Assembly (NCBI GenBank): GCA_003220795.1
Contig: QHTK01000067.1
Location: 1 to 54,372, forward strand
Origin: Gemmatimonadota bacterium
GTDB lineage: Bacteria > Gemmatimonadota > Gemmatimonadetes > Gemmatimonadales > GWC2-71-9
Length of the DNA stretch: 54,372 nucleotides
Direction: 5' to 3'
In this document: one piece after another, positions 1-8,839 of the stretch
How the letters are laid out: the number at the start of each line of letters is the position of its first letter
How positions within the stretch are numbered: position 1 is the stretch's first letter
Program-made: the position numbers and the translations under genes
The notes under the pieces: model-generated
The model's database searches: none
Seen by the model: only the letters and a program-made list of their open reading frames with translations
What the model was told of the DNA's origin: nothing

Positions 1-1
1 C

Positions 2-286
2 CTCGTCTATCTCGCCGCGTCGCTCCTGACGGCCGCCGCGGTCGCGGTCGCGGGCGTGATCGGCTTCGTGGGGCTGATCGTACCGCATCTCTGTCGCCTC
101 GTGTGGGGCCGGCTCCATCGCGCGCTCTTCCCGACCGCATTCCTCGCGGGCGGGATCCTGCTCGCGGCGGCCGACACGCTGGCCCGCACGGTGGTGGCCC
201 CGCGCGAGCTCCCGGTGGGCATCGTGACGGCCCTGTTGGGCGTTCCCGTGTTCGCGTTCCTGTTGCGCCGATGGACCGTGAGCTGA
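2..286 (+). CDS. btuC: FecCD/BtuC-type ABC permease, C-terminal fragment
   Basis: This is the last 94 residues of a permease that begins outside the window; the reading frame is open from base 2. The hydrophobic stretch ending in [12 protein letters not shown] is the hallmark of the BtuC/FhuB/FecCD family, where it lies near the cytoplasmic coupling region, and the end [13 protein letters not shown] is also typical. It would form the inner-membrane channel of an ABC importer. The stop overlaps the start of the ATPase gene by 16 nt. With a BtuB-like receptor and BtuF-like protein downstream, cobalamin is the likeliest substrate; siderophore permeases of the same family cannot be excluded from this fragment alone. 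Confidence 0.9.
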   Translation, partial: LVYLAASLLTAAAVAVAGVIGFVGLIVPHLCRLVWGRLHRALFPTAFLAGGILLAAADTLARTVVAPRELPVGIVTALLGVPVFAFLLRRWTVS

Positions 287-1074
287 TCCTCGCCTTGCGC
301 GGCGTCACCTGCCGCTACCCGGGCGCCCCGCGCGACTCCCTCCAGGGCGTCTCGCTCGAGGTGCGCGCAGGCGAGTTCCACGCCGTGCTCGGGCCCAACG
401 GCAGCGGCAAGACGACGCTGGTGCGTACGGCACTCGGTCTCGTCCGGCCGGCCGCGGGTGGCACCGAGATTCTCGAGCGGCCGGCGAGCGGCTGGTCGCG
501 CCGCGACCTGGCGCGCGTGGTCGGCGTGCTGCCGCAGCGCGAGGACAACCTGTTCCCGCAACGGGTGCGGGAAACGGTGCTGCTCGGCCGCTACCCGCAC
601 CTCTCGCTCCTGGGGGGCGTGCGCGCGGCGGACCACGCGGCCGTCGAGCGGGCGCTCGTGGCGTGCGACGCAGCGGACTTGGCCGACCGGTGGCTCTGGA
701 CGCTGTCGGGCGGCGAGTACCAGCGTGTCCGACTGGCGCGCGCCCTCGCTCAGGAACCCCGGCTGCTCGTGCTCGACGAGCCCACCGTGTCGCTCGACCT
801 GCGGCACGAGATGGAGCTGTTCGAGCTGGTGCGCGCGCTCGTGGACGGGCGAGGGCTCGCCGCGCTGGTGGTCACGCACCATGTGAATCTGGCGGCGCGC
901 TTCGCCGATCGCGTCCTGCTGCTGCTCGAGGGGCGACCCGCAGGCGCGGGCGCGCCGGGCGACGTGCTCACCCGGGAGACCGCCGAGCGGGTGTTTGCCT
1001 GGCCGGTAGCCATCGCGCCGTTCGACGGCCGACCCCAGATGATTCCCTTACGCCAGCGAAAGGACCCACCATGA
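271..1074 (+). CDS. btuD: ABC transporter ATPase, BtuD type
   Basis: This 267-residue ATPase energises the importer whose permease is encoded just upstream. Walker A (GPNGSGKTT) lies at about residues 41-49, the Q-loop near VLPQRED at 87-92, the ABC signature LSGGEYQ at 145-151, Walker B LLVLDEP at 165-171 and the switch histidine in VVTHH near 203. The length and order fit the vitamin B12/haem/siderophore importer ATPases. ATG 271 is chosen because it places beta-strand [12 protein letters not shown] directly after the start; longer versions of the frame run through the permease gene. The stop overlaps the receptor start by 4 nt (ATGA), implying translational coupling. Confidence 0.93.
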   Translation: MDRELILALRGVTCRYPGAPRDSLQGVSLEVRAGEFHAVLGPNGSGKTTLVRTALGLVRPAAGGTEILERPASGWSRRDLARVVGVLPQREDNLFPQRVRETVLLGRYPHLSLLGGVRAADHAAVERALVACDAADLADRWLWTLSGGEYQRVRLARALAQEPRLLVLDEPTVSLDLRHEMELFELVRALVDGRGLAALVVTHHVNLAARFADRVLLLLEGRPAGAGAPGDVLTRETAERVFAWPVAIAPFDGRPQMIPLRQRKDPP

Positions 1075-2963
1075 GACTCGCTCCGCGCGCGCTCCTGCTC
1101 CTCGCCTGTCCGGTATCCCTCACCGGCCAGACCCCGACCGATACCGTGGAGCTCAACCCGGTGGTCGTCACCGCCACGCGGATCCCCACTCCCGCGCGGG
1201 ACTTGCCGGTCGCGGTGACGGTCATCAGCGGCGCGCAGCTGCGCGAGCGCGGCATCCGCACGGTGGCCGAGGCATTGCGAACCGTTCCCGGCGCGAACGT
1301 GGTCGCCACGAATTCGTACGGGAGCCAAACCTCGCTGTTTCTTCGCGGAGGGGAGAGCGACTACGTGAAGGTGTTGATCGACGGTGTGCCACAAAATACG
1401 CCTGGCGGGGCCTACGACTTCGCCAATCTCACCACCGACAACGTGGAGCGAATCGAGGTGGTGCGGGGCCCGGCCAGCGTGCTCTACGGATCCGACGCCA
1501 TGACGGGGGTCGTGCAGATCTTCACCCGTGACGGTCGCGGGCCGGCGCGCGGAACCGTGGGCTGGAGCGGCGGGACGTACGCCACCAGCGCGCTCGACGC
1601 GACGCTCGCCGGAGGTGGTAAGCGCGCCGGATACAGCCTCGGCGTGTCGCGCTTTGCGAGCGACGGCCTGTATGCGTTCAACAACCAGTACCGCAACGAA
1701 GTCGTGAGCGGCCGGATGCGCCTCCGGCCGGACGAACGCACGGACGCCGCGCTGTCGCTGCGCTACGGGGACGCGCTGTATCATTTCCCGACGGACGGAA
1801 GCGGCGACACGGTCAGCCACAACCAGCACCAGCTCGATCGCGGACCCTCCGTCGGGCTCGACCTGGGTCACGTTTTCTCCGCCCGCGCCGAAGGCCGTCT
1901 CACGGCCGGATGGCATCGGGACAATCTCCAGTATGCCATCGACAAGAACGGCCCGGCCGACACCACGACGTTCCCCTTCAGCAGCTCCGAGTGGATTACG
2001 CGTACCGGAGTGGATGCGCGGCTCAACCTACGGCCGGTCGCGAGTGCGATCGTTACCGTGGGAGGGGCGTTTGAGCGAGAGGCAATGAGCGGCACTACGC
2101 TCGACACCTCGCGATCGCGGAATGACGGCGCGGTCTATCTGCAGATCGTCACGGCTCCCGAGCGGCTGGTGAGCGTCGCGGCCGGAGCGCGGCTGGAGGC
2201 CAATCAACGCTTCGGCACCTATGCTACGCATAGAACGGGCATGGCCGTGCGGATCGCTCAGGGCATGCGCGCGATCGCGTCCGTCGGCACGGGCTTCAAG
2301 GAGCCGAGTTTTTACGAGAACTTCGCGACCGGCTTCGTGCACGGGAATCCGGACCTCGAACCCGAGCACTCGCTCAACTGGGAAGCGGGGCTCGAGTACA
2401 CGGGGCTCCGCCGGACCATGACCGCTCGCGTCACGTACTTCCACCAGCGGTTCCGGGATTTGATCCAGTACAGCGGCGCGCCGCTGGGGCCGGACTCGGT
2501 GAACTACAGCAACGTCGCGGACGCGGCGGCGCAAGGCGTGGAGCTCGGTGTCCAAGGCGCGTTGGGCGGCGGGTTGTCGTTCGACGCGGGCTACACGTAC
2601 CTCGATTCGCGCGATTTTGCGACGAACCTGCGGCTGCAGCGCCGTCCCGCGCACACGGCGAGCCTGAGGTTCGGCGAAGACATGGGGGCGCGCGCTACGG
2701 CGTCACTCGTCGTCGTCTTTACGGGAGACCGCGACGACTACGATTATTCGACCTTTCCCGCACGGCGGGTCACTCTGCCACCCCACACCCGAGTGGACGT
2801 GTCGGGCTCGTATGAGTTAAGCCGAGCCCGCGGTACGCTGCCGGGCGTGGGGCTCACCGCCCGCGTCGAAAACCTGCTGGGCGCTCGCTACGAAGACGTG
2901 AAGAACTTCCCCGCCCGCGGTCGCACCCTGCTCTTGGGCGGGCGCCTGGACTGGGGCCGGTGA
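1071..2963 (+). CDS. btuB: TonB-dependent outer-membrane receptor, BtuB type
   Basis: This is a 630-residue outer-membrane receptor. An N-terminal signal peptide (hydrophobic residues 5-18, cleavage after LTGQ) precedes a plug domain with the TonB-box-like VVVTATRI and the plug landmarks [21 protein letters not shown] and [20 protein letters not shown]. The rest is a 22-strand barrel; [10 protein letters not shown] and NPDLEPEHS are conserved barrel motifs, and the chain ends in a strand with aromatic and hydrophobic alternation. Length near 600 suits BtuB rather than the larger SusC receptors. Position directly after BtuC and BtuD, and before a cobalamin-binding protein, argues for vitamin B12 uptake. 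Any cobalamin riboswitch would lie upstream of the window. Confidence 0.9.
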   Translation: MRLAPRALLLLACPVSLTGQTPTDTVELNPVVVTATRIPTPARDLPVAVTVISGAQLRERGIRTVAEALRTVPGANVVATNSYGSQTSLFLRGGESDYVKVLIDGVPQNTPGGAYDFANLTTDNVERIEVVRGPASVLYGSDAMTGVVQIFTRDGRGPARGTVGWSGGTYATSALDATLAGGGKRAGYSLGVSRFASDGLYAFNNQYRNEVVSGRMRLRPDERTDAALSLRYGDALYHFPTDGSGDTVSHNQHQLDRGPSVGLDLGHVFSARAEGRLTAGWHRDNLQYAIDKNGPADTTTFPFSSSEWITRTGVDARLNLRPVASAIVTVGGAFEREAMSGTTLDTSRSRNDGAVYLQIVTAPERLVSVAAGARLEANQRFGTYATHRTGMAVRIAQGMRAIASVGTGFKEPSFYENFATGFVHGNPDLEPEHSLNWEAGLEYTGLRRTMTARVTYFHQRFRDLIQYSGAPLGPDSVNYSNVADAAAQGVELGVQGALGGGLSFDAGYTYLDSRDFATNLRLQRRPAHTASLRFGEDMGARATASLVVVFTGDRDDYDYSTFPARRVTLPPHTRVDVSGSYELSRARGTLPGVGLTARVENLLGARYEDVKNFPARGRTLLLGGRLDWGR

Positions 2964-3874
2964 GCCGCATCGCGTCTCTCCTGCCCAGCGCCACCGAGAT
3001 CGTGTACGCGCTCGGGCTGGGCGACCGGCTGGTGGGCGTGTCGCATAGCTGCGACTACCCGTGCGAGGTCCGCGGCAAGCCGGTCCTCAGTCGTCCGCGC
3101 TTCGAGCCGGCAGGGCTCTCGAGCGGCGAGATCGACGCCGCCGTGCGCACCGCGCTCGAGCGGTTCGGCAGCGTCTACGAGGTCGATGCCGAGCGTCTGG
3201 CTGCTGCGCGGCCCGACCTGGTCCTGACCCAGGGAGTATGCGAGGTGTGCGCCGTGCCGACGCGGGCTGCCGAGGCGGTCGCCCTCCGGCTCGCCTCCTG
3301 CCCGACGGTGCTGAGCCTCGACGCCCACGACGTCGCGGGCGTGCTCGAGACGATCCGCGTGGTCGGGCGAGCGGTCGGCGTGCTGGCACGCGCCGAGGCA
3401 TGCGTGCACGACATCGAGCGGCGCATCGCGGCGGTGGGGACGCGCGTTGCCGGCCGGGCCGCCCCGCGCGTCCTCGCGCTCGAGTGGCTCGAGCCCCCGT
3501 TCGTGCCCGGCCATTGGGTGCCTGAAATGATCGCGCTGGCCGGCGCGGTTCCCCTGCGCGGCACCGCCCGGCGCCCCTCGTACGCCTTGCCGTGGACGGC
3601 GCTTGCCGATCTCGACCCGGACGTGCTGCTCGTCATGCCGTGCGGGTTCGACCTCGCCCGTGCCCGCGCGGAGGCGGATCACTACGCGTCGGCCCTGCGA
3701 CGCGTCGCGCCGCGGGCGATCAGCGCCGGGCGCGCGTTCGTGGTGGACGCCTCGTCTCACTTCAGTCGCCCCGGGCCGCGCGTCGCCGAGGGAGTGGAGC
3801 TGCTCGCGACGCTGTTCCATCCCGCCGAGTGCTGCGGTGCGCCGGTCGACGGCAGGGCGGCGGTGTGGGCGTAG
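2960..3874 (+). CDS. btuF: cobalamin-binding protein, BtuF-like
   Basis: This 304-residue protein belongs to the helical-backbone periplasmic-binding-protein fold used by BtuF. Its start [32 protein letters not shown] is the classic opening of the family (here positions 3-34; the motif LLPSATE is diagnostic), and [12 protein letters not shown] and MPCGFDL are typical of the cobalamin-binding subgroup. GTG 2960 overlaps the receptor stop by 4 nt. No signal peptide precedes the mature-like first strand, which is unexpected for a periplasmic protein. Either it works in the cytoplasm, or it is exported by an unrecognised route. Family assignment is firm; the exact cobamide ligand is inferred from context. 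Confidence 0.85.
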   Translation: MSRIASLLPSATEIVYALGLGDRLVGVSHSCDYPCEVRGKPVLSRPRFEPAGLSSGEIDAAVRTALERFGSVYEVDAERLAAARPDLVLTQGVCEVCAVPTRAAEAVALRLASCPTVLSLDAHDVAGVLETIRVVGRAVGVLARAEACVHDIERRIAAVGTRVAGRAAPRVLALEWLEPPFVPGHWVPEMIALAGAVPLRGTARRPSYALPWTALADLDPDVLLVMPCGFDLARARAEADHYASALRRVAPRAISAGRAFVVDASSHFSRPGPRVAEGVELLATLFHPAECCGAPVDGRAAVWA

Positions 3875-3892
3875 CGAGGCTCGGAGCCTGAG

Positions 3893-4576
3893 ATGGCCGA
3901 GCCGGTGCTCGTGGCCTGGAGCGGCGGGAAGGACAGCGCGCTCGCCCTGCAAGAGGTGCTGCGGGACGAGCGCTATCGCGTCGTCGCGCTGGTGACCACG
4001 GTCACGGCCGAATACGAGCGCATCAGCATGCACGGTGTGCGGCGCGGCTTACTGCACCAGCAAGCCCAGGCGCTCGGCCTGCCGCTGGAAGAGGTCCTGA
4101 TCTCGCCCCGCGCATCGAACGAGGAGTATGAAGGGAAAATGGAGGCGGCGCTCGCGGCGGCCCGGGCACGGTTCCCCGGGCTCGATGCCGTGGTGTTCGG
4201 GGACCTGTTTCTCGCCGACATCCGAGCCTACCGGGAGCGGATGCTCGCGCGCATCGGAATGCGGGGACTGTTCCCACTGTGGCTCCGCGACACGCGCGCG
4301 CTCGCGGCGGACTTCGTGCGGCAGGGGTACCGAGCGGTGCTCGCGTGCGTGGACTCGCGCGTCCTTCCAGGAGCGTTCGCGGGTCGGGAATTCGATGCGG
4401 CGTTGCTGGGCGACCTCCCGGCCGGGATCGACCCGTGCGGCGAGAACGGCGAGTTTCACACGTTCGTGTACGCGGGCCCGATGCTACGCGCGCCCGTGCC
4501 CCATCGACGCGGCGCGATCGTGGTACGGGAGGAGCGCTTTGTATATTGTGATCTCGAGGAGATCCCCACGCCATGA
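3893..4576 (+). CDS. Dph6-family PP-loop ATP pyrophosphatase
   Basis: A 227-residue protein of the ATP_bind_4 (Dph6/MJ0570) family. The PP-loop SGGKDSALAL at residues 10-19 binds ATP and GENGEFHTFVY near 186-196 is the conserved family motif. In eukaryotes Dph6 amidates diphthine, but bacteria have no diphthamide, so the bacterial members must act on something else. It sits 18 nt after the B12-binding gene and its stop overlaps the next gene by 4 nt (ATGA), placing it inside the B12 uptake operon. An adenylating or amidating step on an imported corrinoid is a reasonable inference, not shown by sequence. Confidence 0.85.
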   Translation: MAEPVLVAWSGGKDSALALQEVLRDERYRVVALVTTVTAEYERISMHGVRRGLLHQQAQALGLPLEEVLISPRASNEEYEGKMEAALAAARARFPGLDAVVFGDLFLADIRAYRERMLARIGMRGLFPLWLRDTRALAADFVRQGYRAVLACVDSRVLPGAFAGREFDAALLGDLPAGIDPCGENGEFHTFVYAGPMLRAPVPHRRGAIVVREERFVYCDLEEIPTP

Positions 4577-5613
4577 GACGAGTCTGTTTGCTGGGATTGG
4601 CGCTCACCGCGGCCTGCAGCGACGCGCTCGAGCAGACGAGCTCGGCGGGCCAGGTGATTGGCGTCGTCAACGCGGCCGACAACACCGTGTCGTTCGTGTC
4701 GGCGACGGATTTCTCGGTTCGGACGGTGGGCCTCGCGACGCCGGGGGGAGCGGCCACGACCGCCGCGGGGCGCGGCGGCACCGTCATCGTGCCGCTCGGT
4801 CCCGCGGACTCGGTGGCCGTGATCCACAACGCCGGCCTGTGCACCACCGGCCTGTGCGTTCGGCCCGTGGTGGTCTTCGCGCTGCCCAGGGGATCAGGGG
4901 CTACGGGCGCTGCGATTCGGGACGACTCGATCGCCTGGGTGGCGAACCCGAACCTCAACACGGTCACGCGGCTCAATTTCCTGACGGGCGACACGGCGAG
5001 CTTTCGCGTCGGTGCCTACCCGCGGGCCATGGCGCTGGTGGGTGGCCGAGTGTTCGTCGCGAGCGGGAACCTGGTCAGCGGCGCGCCGGCGGGTGCGAGC
5101 TGGCTGAATGCGTTCGCCTGCTGCGGTGTCTCGACGCTGGACTCGATTCCGCTCTCGGCCACGAACGCACGCTTCCTGGCGGTCGGAGACGACAGCTTGT
5201 TGTATGTCGTCGCCGCGGGTCGTGCCGGGCACCCCGAGGGCAAGCTCTCGGTCGTCGACCCGGTGGCGGGCACGGAGCTCGTGGTGATCAACGGGCTGGG
5301 CGACTCCCCTGGCGCTGCCGCGTTTCATCCGTCGGGGCGCGTGCTGGTCGCGTCCGCGAGCGAAGGGATCCTGGAGGTGAACACCCTGACACGATCGGTG
5401 ACGCGAGGGCCGGGGCAGGGCGTGAAGCCGGGCGGGCACGGCGTGGCCGGCTTGGCGATCGACCAGGGGGGCCGGGTGTACGCGCTCGATGCCGGCGTGT
5501 GTACTGGCCCGGGGGTGGTGCACGTCTTGTCGCCGCCGCCCGACTACGACGAGCTGCGGGCCGTGACCGTGGGCGTCTGCCCGTCGGCGACTGCGCTCGC
5601 GGTCGTGCCATAA
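4573..5613 (+). CDS. beta-propeller lipoprotein, possible BtuG-like B12 capture protein
   Basis: This 346-residue protein starts with a lipoprotein signal (MRRVCLLGLALTAAC, acylated Cys15, Ser at +2, compatible with the outer membrane). The rest is made of about seven YVTN/YncE-like blades: repeated units with strand patterns such as VIGVVNAADNTVSFV, IAWVANPNLNTVTRLNF, LLYVVAAGR and GRVLVASASEGILEV. Its start overlaps the Dph6-like gene by 4 nt, so it belongs to the B12 uptake operon. Bacteroides BtuG is a surface lipoprotein propeller that caps BtuB and binds B12 tightly; the same architecture and context here suggest an analogue. No function is proven by sequence alone. Confidence 0.8.
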   Translation: MRRVCLLGLALTAACSDALEQTSSAGQVIGVVNAADNTVSFVSATDFSVRTVGLATPGGAATTAAGRGGTVIVPLGPADSVAVIHNAGLCTTGLCVRPVVVFALPRGSGATGAAIRDDSIAWVANPNLNTVTRLNFLTGDTASFRVGAYPRAMALVGGRVFVASGNLVSGAPAGASWLNAFACCGVSTLDSIPLSATNARFLAVGDDSLLYVVAAGRAGHPEGKLSVVDPVAGTELVVINGLGDSPGAAAFHPSGRVLVASASEGILEVNTLTRSVTRGPGQGVKPGGHGVAGLAIDQGGRVYALDAGVCTGPGVVHVLSPPPDYDELRAVTVGVCPSATALAVVP

Positions 5614-5641
5614 GAGCGGCGCGGCCGTTACCTTTGACCCC

Positions 5642-6439
5642 ATGGCGCTCGTCACCACCCCGGCCGTCGTCCTCCAGACGTATCGTTACAGCGAAACGTC
5701 CAAAGTCGTGCGGCTCGCGACCCGCGAGCTGGGCGTGCAAAGCGCCATCGCCAAGGGCGCGCTGCGGCCGAAGAGCCGGTTCGGCGCCGGGCTCGAGCTG
5801 TTGAGCGAGGGGTCCGCGCAGCTGTACTTCCGCGAGGCGCGCGAGCTGCACACACTCGGCGCCTTCGACCTCGCCAACCTGCGGCGCGACCTGGCGGCCG
5901 ACGTCGGACGGTTCGCGGGGGCGACGGTGCTCGCCGAGGTCATGCTCAAGATGGCCCCACCCGCGCCGCTCCCCGCTGCCTACGACGCCTTCACCGCCGC
6001 GCTCGACGCGCTCGCCGGCGCGGCGCCGGACGCGATCGATGCCGCCGGGGTGCGAGGGATCTGGCTGCTCCTGGGCGTGCTGGGGTTCGAGCCGTCGCTC
6101 GGGACTTGCGTCCGCGACGGCACGACCATCGACCCCGACGGTCGGGACCCCGTGACCTTCAGTGTCGCCGAGGGCGGGGTCGCTTGCCCCACCTGCGCCC
6201 CGGCCCCGCCGCTGACCCGGCTGCCGCGGCAGGCGTACCGGGACCTCCTCGTCCTGAACGACGCCGCGGCGGACCTGCCCCGGCTCGACGCGCCACACGC
6301 CGCCGCCCACCGCCGGCTCGTCGCCCGCTTCGTCCGGCACCACTTCGGCGAGGCCGGCGCGCTCTCCGCCCTCGACTTCTGGGAGCGTCGTGCGTGGTCC
6401 CCCACGCCCTCCACGCCAGTCCCGTCCGCCGCTTCGTAA
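5642..6439 (+). CDS. recO: DNA repair protein RecO
   Basis: A 265-residue RecO, which binds single-stranded DNA and, with RecR, loads RecA in the RecFOR gap-repair pathway. The N-terminal OB fold is recognisable from VVLQTYRYSETSKVVRLATRELG (conserved YSETSK near residues 17-22) and KGALRPKSRFGAGLELL. The helical C-terminal half carries a zinc-finger region in which only the second pair (CPTC) is intact; the first position has a lone Cys (GTCVRDG), so metal binding may be weakened. It follows the B12 operon by 28 nt and overlaps selB by about 46 nt. Confidence 0.92.
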   Translation: MALVTTPAVVLQTYRYSETSKVVRLATRELGVQSAIAKGALRPKSRFGAGLELLSEGSAQLYFREARELHTLGAFDLANLRRDLAADVGRFAGATVLAEVMLKMAPPAPLPAAYDAFTAALDALAGAAPDAIDAAGVRGIWLLLGVLGFEPSLGTCVRDGTTIDPDGRDPVTFSVAEGGVACPTCAPAPPLTRLPRQAYRDLLVLNDAAADLPRLDAPHAAAHRRLVARFVRHHFGEAGALSALDFWERRAWSPTPSTPVPSAAS

Positions 6440-8316
6440 TCGGCACCGCCGGTCACATCGACCACGGTAAGACGGCGCTCGTCAAGGCCCTCACCGGCGT
6501 CGATACGGACCGGTGGGAGGAGGAGAAGCGCCGGGGGATCACGATCGACCTGGGCTTCGCGCCACTCCCCCTCGGCGACCACGTCCAGGCCAGCGTCGTA
6601 GACGTCCCGGGACACGAGGGGTTCGTCCGCAACATGCTGGCAGGTGCGACCGGCATCGACGTCGCCCTGCTCGTGGTGGCGGCCGACGAGGGGCTCATGC
6701 CGCAGACCGAGGAGCACCTCGCCATCATCGAGCTGCTCGGGGTGGGCCGCGGCATTCCCGTCATCACCAAACAGGACTTGGTGGAGCCCGAGTGGCTCGA
6801 CCTCGTACGGTCCGAGGTGAGCGAGCGGCTGAAGCGGAGCCGGGTCCCGTGGGAGCCGTCGATCGCCACGTCGGCGCTCACCGGGGAGGGGCTGGACGAG
6901 CTCCGGTCGGCGCTGCGCCTGGTTGCGAACGACCTGGTCGAGCGGCCGGCGGAAGACCTGTTCCGGTTGCCGATCGACCGCGTCTTCGCGGTGGCCGGGG
7001 CCGGCACGGTCGTGACGGGGTCCACCTGGACGGGGACCGTGGCCGTGGGTGACGCCGTGCGCCTGCTCCCACTCGAGCGCGAGGTACGGGTGCGCTCGAT
7101 CGAGGTGCACGGCCAGGCCGCCGAGCGCGCGGTGCCGGGCCGCCGCACTGCGTTGGCGCTCGTCGGGGTCGACAAGAGCGAGCTGGCGCGCGGCGATGTG
7201 GCGGTGACCGGAGCGGGCTGGCGGGCGACGACGCTGCTCGACGCCGCGGTGGAGCTGCTCCCTGGCGCCCGCAAACCAATCGGCTCTCGTACCAGACTCC
7301 GCGTGCACCTCGGCACGGCCGAAGTGCTGGCGCGCGTCGTCCAAATCCGCTCGATCGGGCCGGGGGAGCACGGCCTCGCCCGCCTGGTGCTCGAAACGCC
7401 CCTCGTGGCCCGGGGCGGGGACCGGTTCGTGGTGCGGTCGTTTTCGCCCGTGACGACGATCGGCGGCGGTGTCGTGCTCGATCCCTTTCCGGCGCCGCGC
7501 CCGCGCCTGCGCCAGCGGCGCCTCGCGGCAGGGCAGCTGCCGATCGAGCGGTTACTGGTGCTCGCCCAGGAAGCCGGGCTCGCCGGGCTGTCCACGGACA
7601 GTCTTCCCACGCGACTCGGTCTCCTCCCGGGTCAGGTGCCCACCCTCATCACGGAGGCGGGCAAGGATCTGCTCAGCCTGGGGGCGACCGTCGTGGCGCG
7701 GCACGCCCTTGCGGCCGAGGCGACGCGCCTAGTGGAGGTGCTGCGGCGCTACCACAAGGAGCATCCGATCGATCCCGGGATGTCGCTCCAGGCCCTCCGA
7801 GCGGCCGTGCCAGCCCCGGCGCCGCCGCCGGCCGTGCTCGACGCGGTGCTGGAGGTCGGCACGCGGGCGCGGCAGCTGGAGGTGACGGGCAGCGTGGCGC
7901 GGCTCGCGGGTTGGCACCCTGCCTTCGATGCGCACACGAGCGACCTGCGAGAGATCCTGGCCCGCCGCCTGGTGGACGCCCGCTGGGAGGTGCCGACGCT
8001 GGCAGAGCTGGAGCGAGAGTTCCCGGGCGCGCCGATCCGGGCGCTGCTCGCGCACCTGGCACGCGAGGGCACGGCCGAACCGATCGACCAGGAGCGGTAC
8101 GCGGCGCCGCAGGCCTTGGAGTCCTTTCGCAGCGGTCTCGAAGCGGCGCTTGCCGAGCTCGGCAAGGCGACCCCCGCCGAGTTACGGGAGCGGTTCGGGC
8201 TCACGCGCAAGTACTTGATCCCGCTGCTCGAGTGGGCCGACCGTCGCGGCATCACGCGCCGCGCCGGAGACGCGCGGGTGCTGGCACGGTTGACAGCGGG
8301 GAAAGGCGGCCCATAG
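6394..8316 (+). CDS. selB: selenocysteine-specific elongation factor SelB
   Basis: A translational GTPase that delivers Sec-tRNA to UGA codons marked by a SECIS element. G1 is [10 protein letters not shown] (residues 17-26), followed by [21 protein letters not shown] in the SelB-specific form, G3 DVPGHEGF, and TKQD as the G4 motif. The C-terminal half contains winged-helix domains; [19 protein letters not shown] near the end is the SECIS-binding domain signature. GTG 6394 gives 640 residues, the usual SelB length, and puts G1 at the expected distance; it overlaps recO. A longer open frame exists upstream but runs through recO. No selA, selD or tRNA-Sec lies in the window. Confidence 0.92.
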   Translation: MVPHALHASPVRRFVIGTAGHIDHGKTALVKALTGVDTDRWEEEKRRGITIDLGFAPLPLGDHVQASVVDVPGHEGFVRNMLAGATGIDVALLVVAADEGLMPQTEEHLAIIELLGVGRGIPVITKQDLVEPEWLDLVRSEVSERLKRSRVPWEPSIATSALTGEGLDELRSALRLVANDLVERPAEDLFRLPIDRVFAVAGAGTVVTGSTWTGTVAVGDAVRLLPLEREVRVRSIEVHGQAAERAVPGRRTALALVGVDKSELARGDVAVTGAGWRATTLLDAAVELLPGARKPIGSRTRLRVHLGTAEVLARVVQIRSIGPGEHGLARLVLETPLVARGGDRFVVRSFSPVTTIGGGVVLDPFPAPRPRLRQRRLAAGQLPIERLLVLAQEAGLAGLSTDSLPTRLGLLPGQVPTLITEAGKDLLSLGATVVARHALAAEATRLVEVLRRYHKEHPIDPGMSLQALRAAVPAPAPPPAVLDAVLEVGTRARQLEVTGSVARLAGWHPAFDAHTSDLREILARRLVDARWEVPTLAELEREFPGAPIRALLAHLAREGTAEPIDQERYAAPQALESFRSGLEAALAELGKATPAELRERFGLTRKYLIPLLEWADRRGITRRAGDARVLARLTAGKGGP

Positions 8317-8400
8317 TTTTGGGCGAGCGTCCTAGATCGGTTCACTCGCGACAAGGAGTGCTGTCCCAACGTTCTTTTCTCGTTCGCAGAGGAGTGGTGG

Positions 8401-8838
8401 ATGAGGCGGTGCGCCTGGGCGGTGCTGGGGCTCGGGCTTTGGGCGGCGGGGGTGGGGGGGGTGGCGGGGCGGGCATGGGGGCAGAACCCCCGACCCACGG
8501 TTGAGCTCAAACAGAATTACCCGAACCCGTTCAATCCGGCGACGACGATTCCGTTCTCGCTGGCGGGTGACGTGTTTGCCAATGGTCACCGGCCCAAGGT
8601 TTCGCTCAAGATCTACAACGTCTTAGCGCAGCTCGTGGCCGTACCGATCTTGCAGGGGACCGGTGCAGCACTCGACAACCTGGAGCTGAGCTGCTCGAGC
8701 GCCGAGGGCTGCGCCTACAGCGCCTACTGGGACGGCAACGTTCGCAACACCAACCAGCAGGCAGCCTCCGGGGTGTACCTCTACCAGTTGGTCGTCGACG
8801 GACAGCGCTTCACCAAGAAGATGATCATCATGAAGTGA
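8401..8838 (+). CDS. secreted stand-alone C-terminal sorting-domain (FlgD Ig-like / T9SS type A-like) protein
   Basis: A 145-residue exported protein: a Gly/Ala-rich signal peptide ends at about AWGQ (residue 28), then comes a domain containing [41 protein letters not shown] and KKMIIMK. This is the whole fingerprint of the C-terminal sorting/FlgD Ig-like domain normally found at the end of large secreted proteins. Here no cargo domain exists. A Cys pair (LSCSSAEGC) is inserted before the WDG strand and may form a disulphide. The signal region is encoded by an extreme G-rich tract. The gene ends 1 nt before the stop of the convergent transglutaminase gene. Confidence 0.82.
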   Translation: MRRCAWAVLGLGLWAAGVGGVAGRAWGQNPRPTVELKQNYPNPFNPATTIPFSLAGDVFANGHRPKVSLKIYNVLAQLVAVPILQGTGAALDNLELSCSSAEGCAYSAYWDGNVRNTNQQAASGVYLYQLVVDGQRFTKKMIIMK

Positions 8839-8839
8839 C

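Noticed and set aside
1..8316. cobalamin riboswitch or SECIS element
   Set aside because: The operon start is outside the window, so a riboswitch cannot be seen. No UGA-containing selenoprotein frame or convincing SECIS hairpin was recognised.
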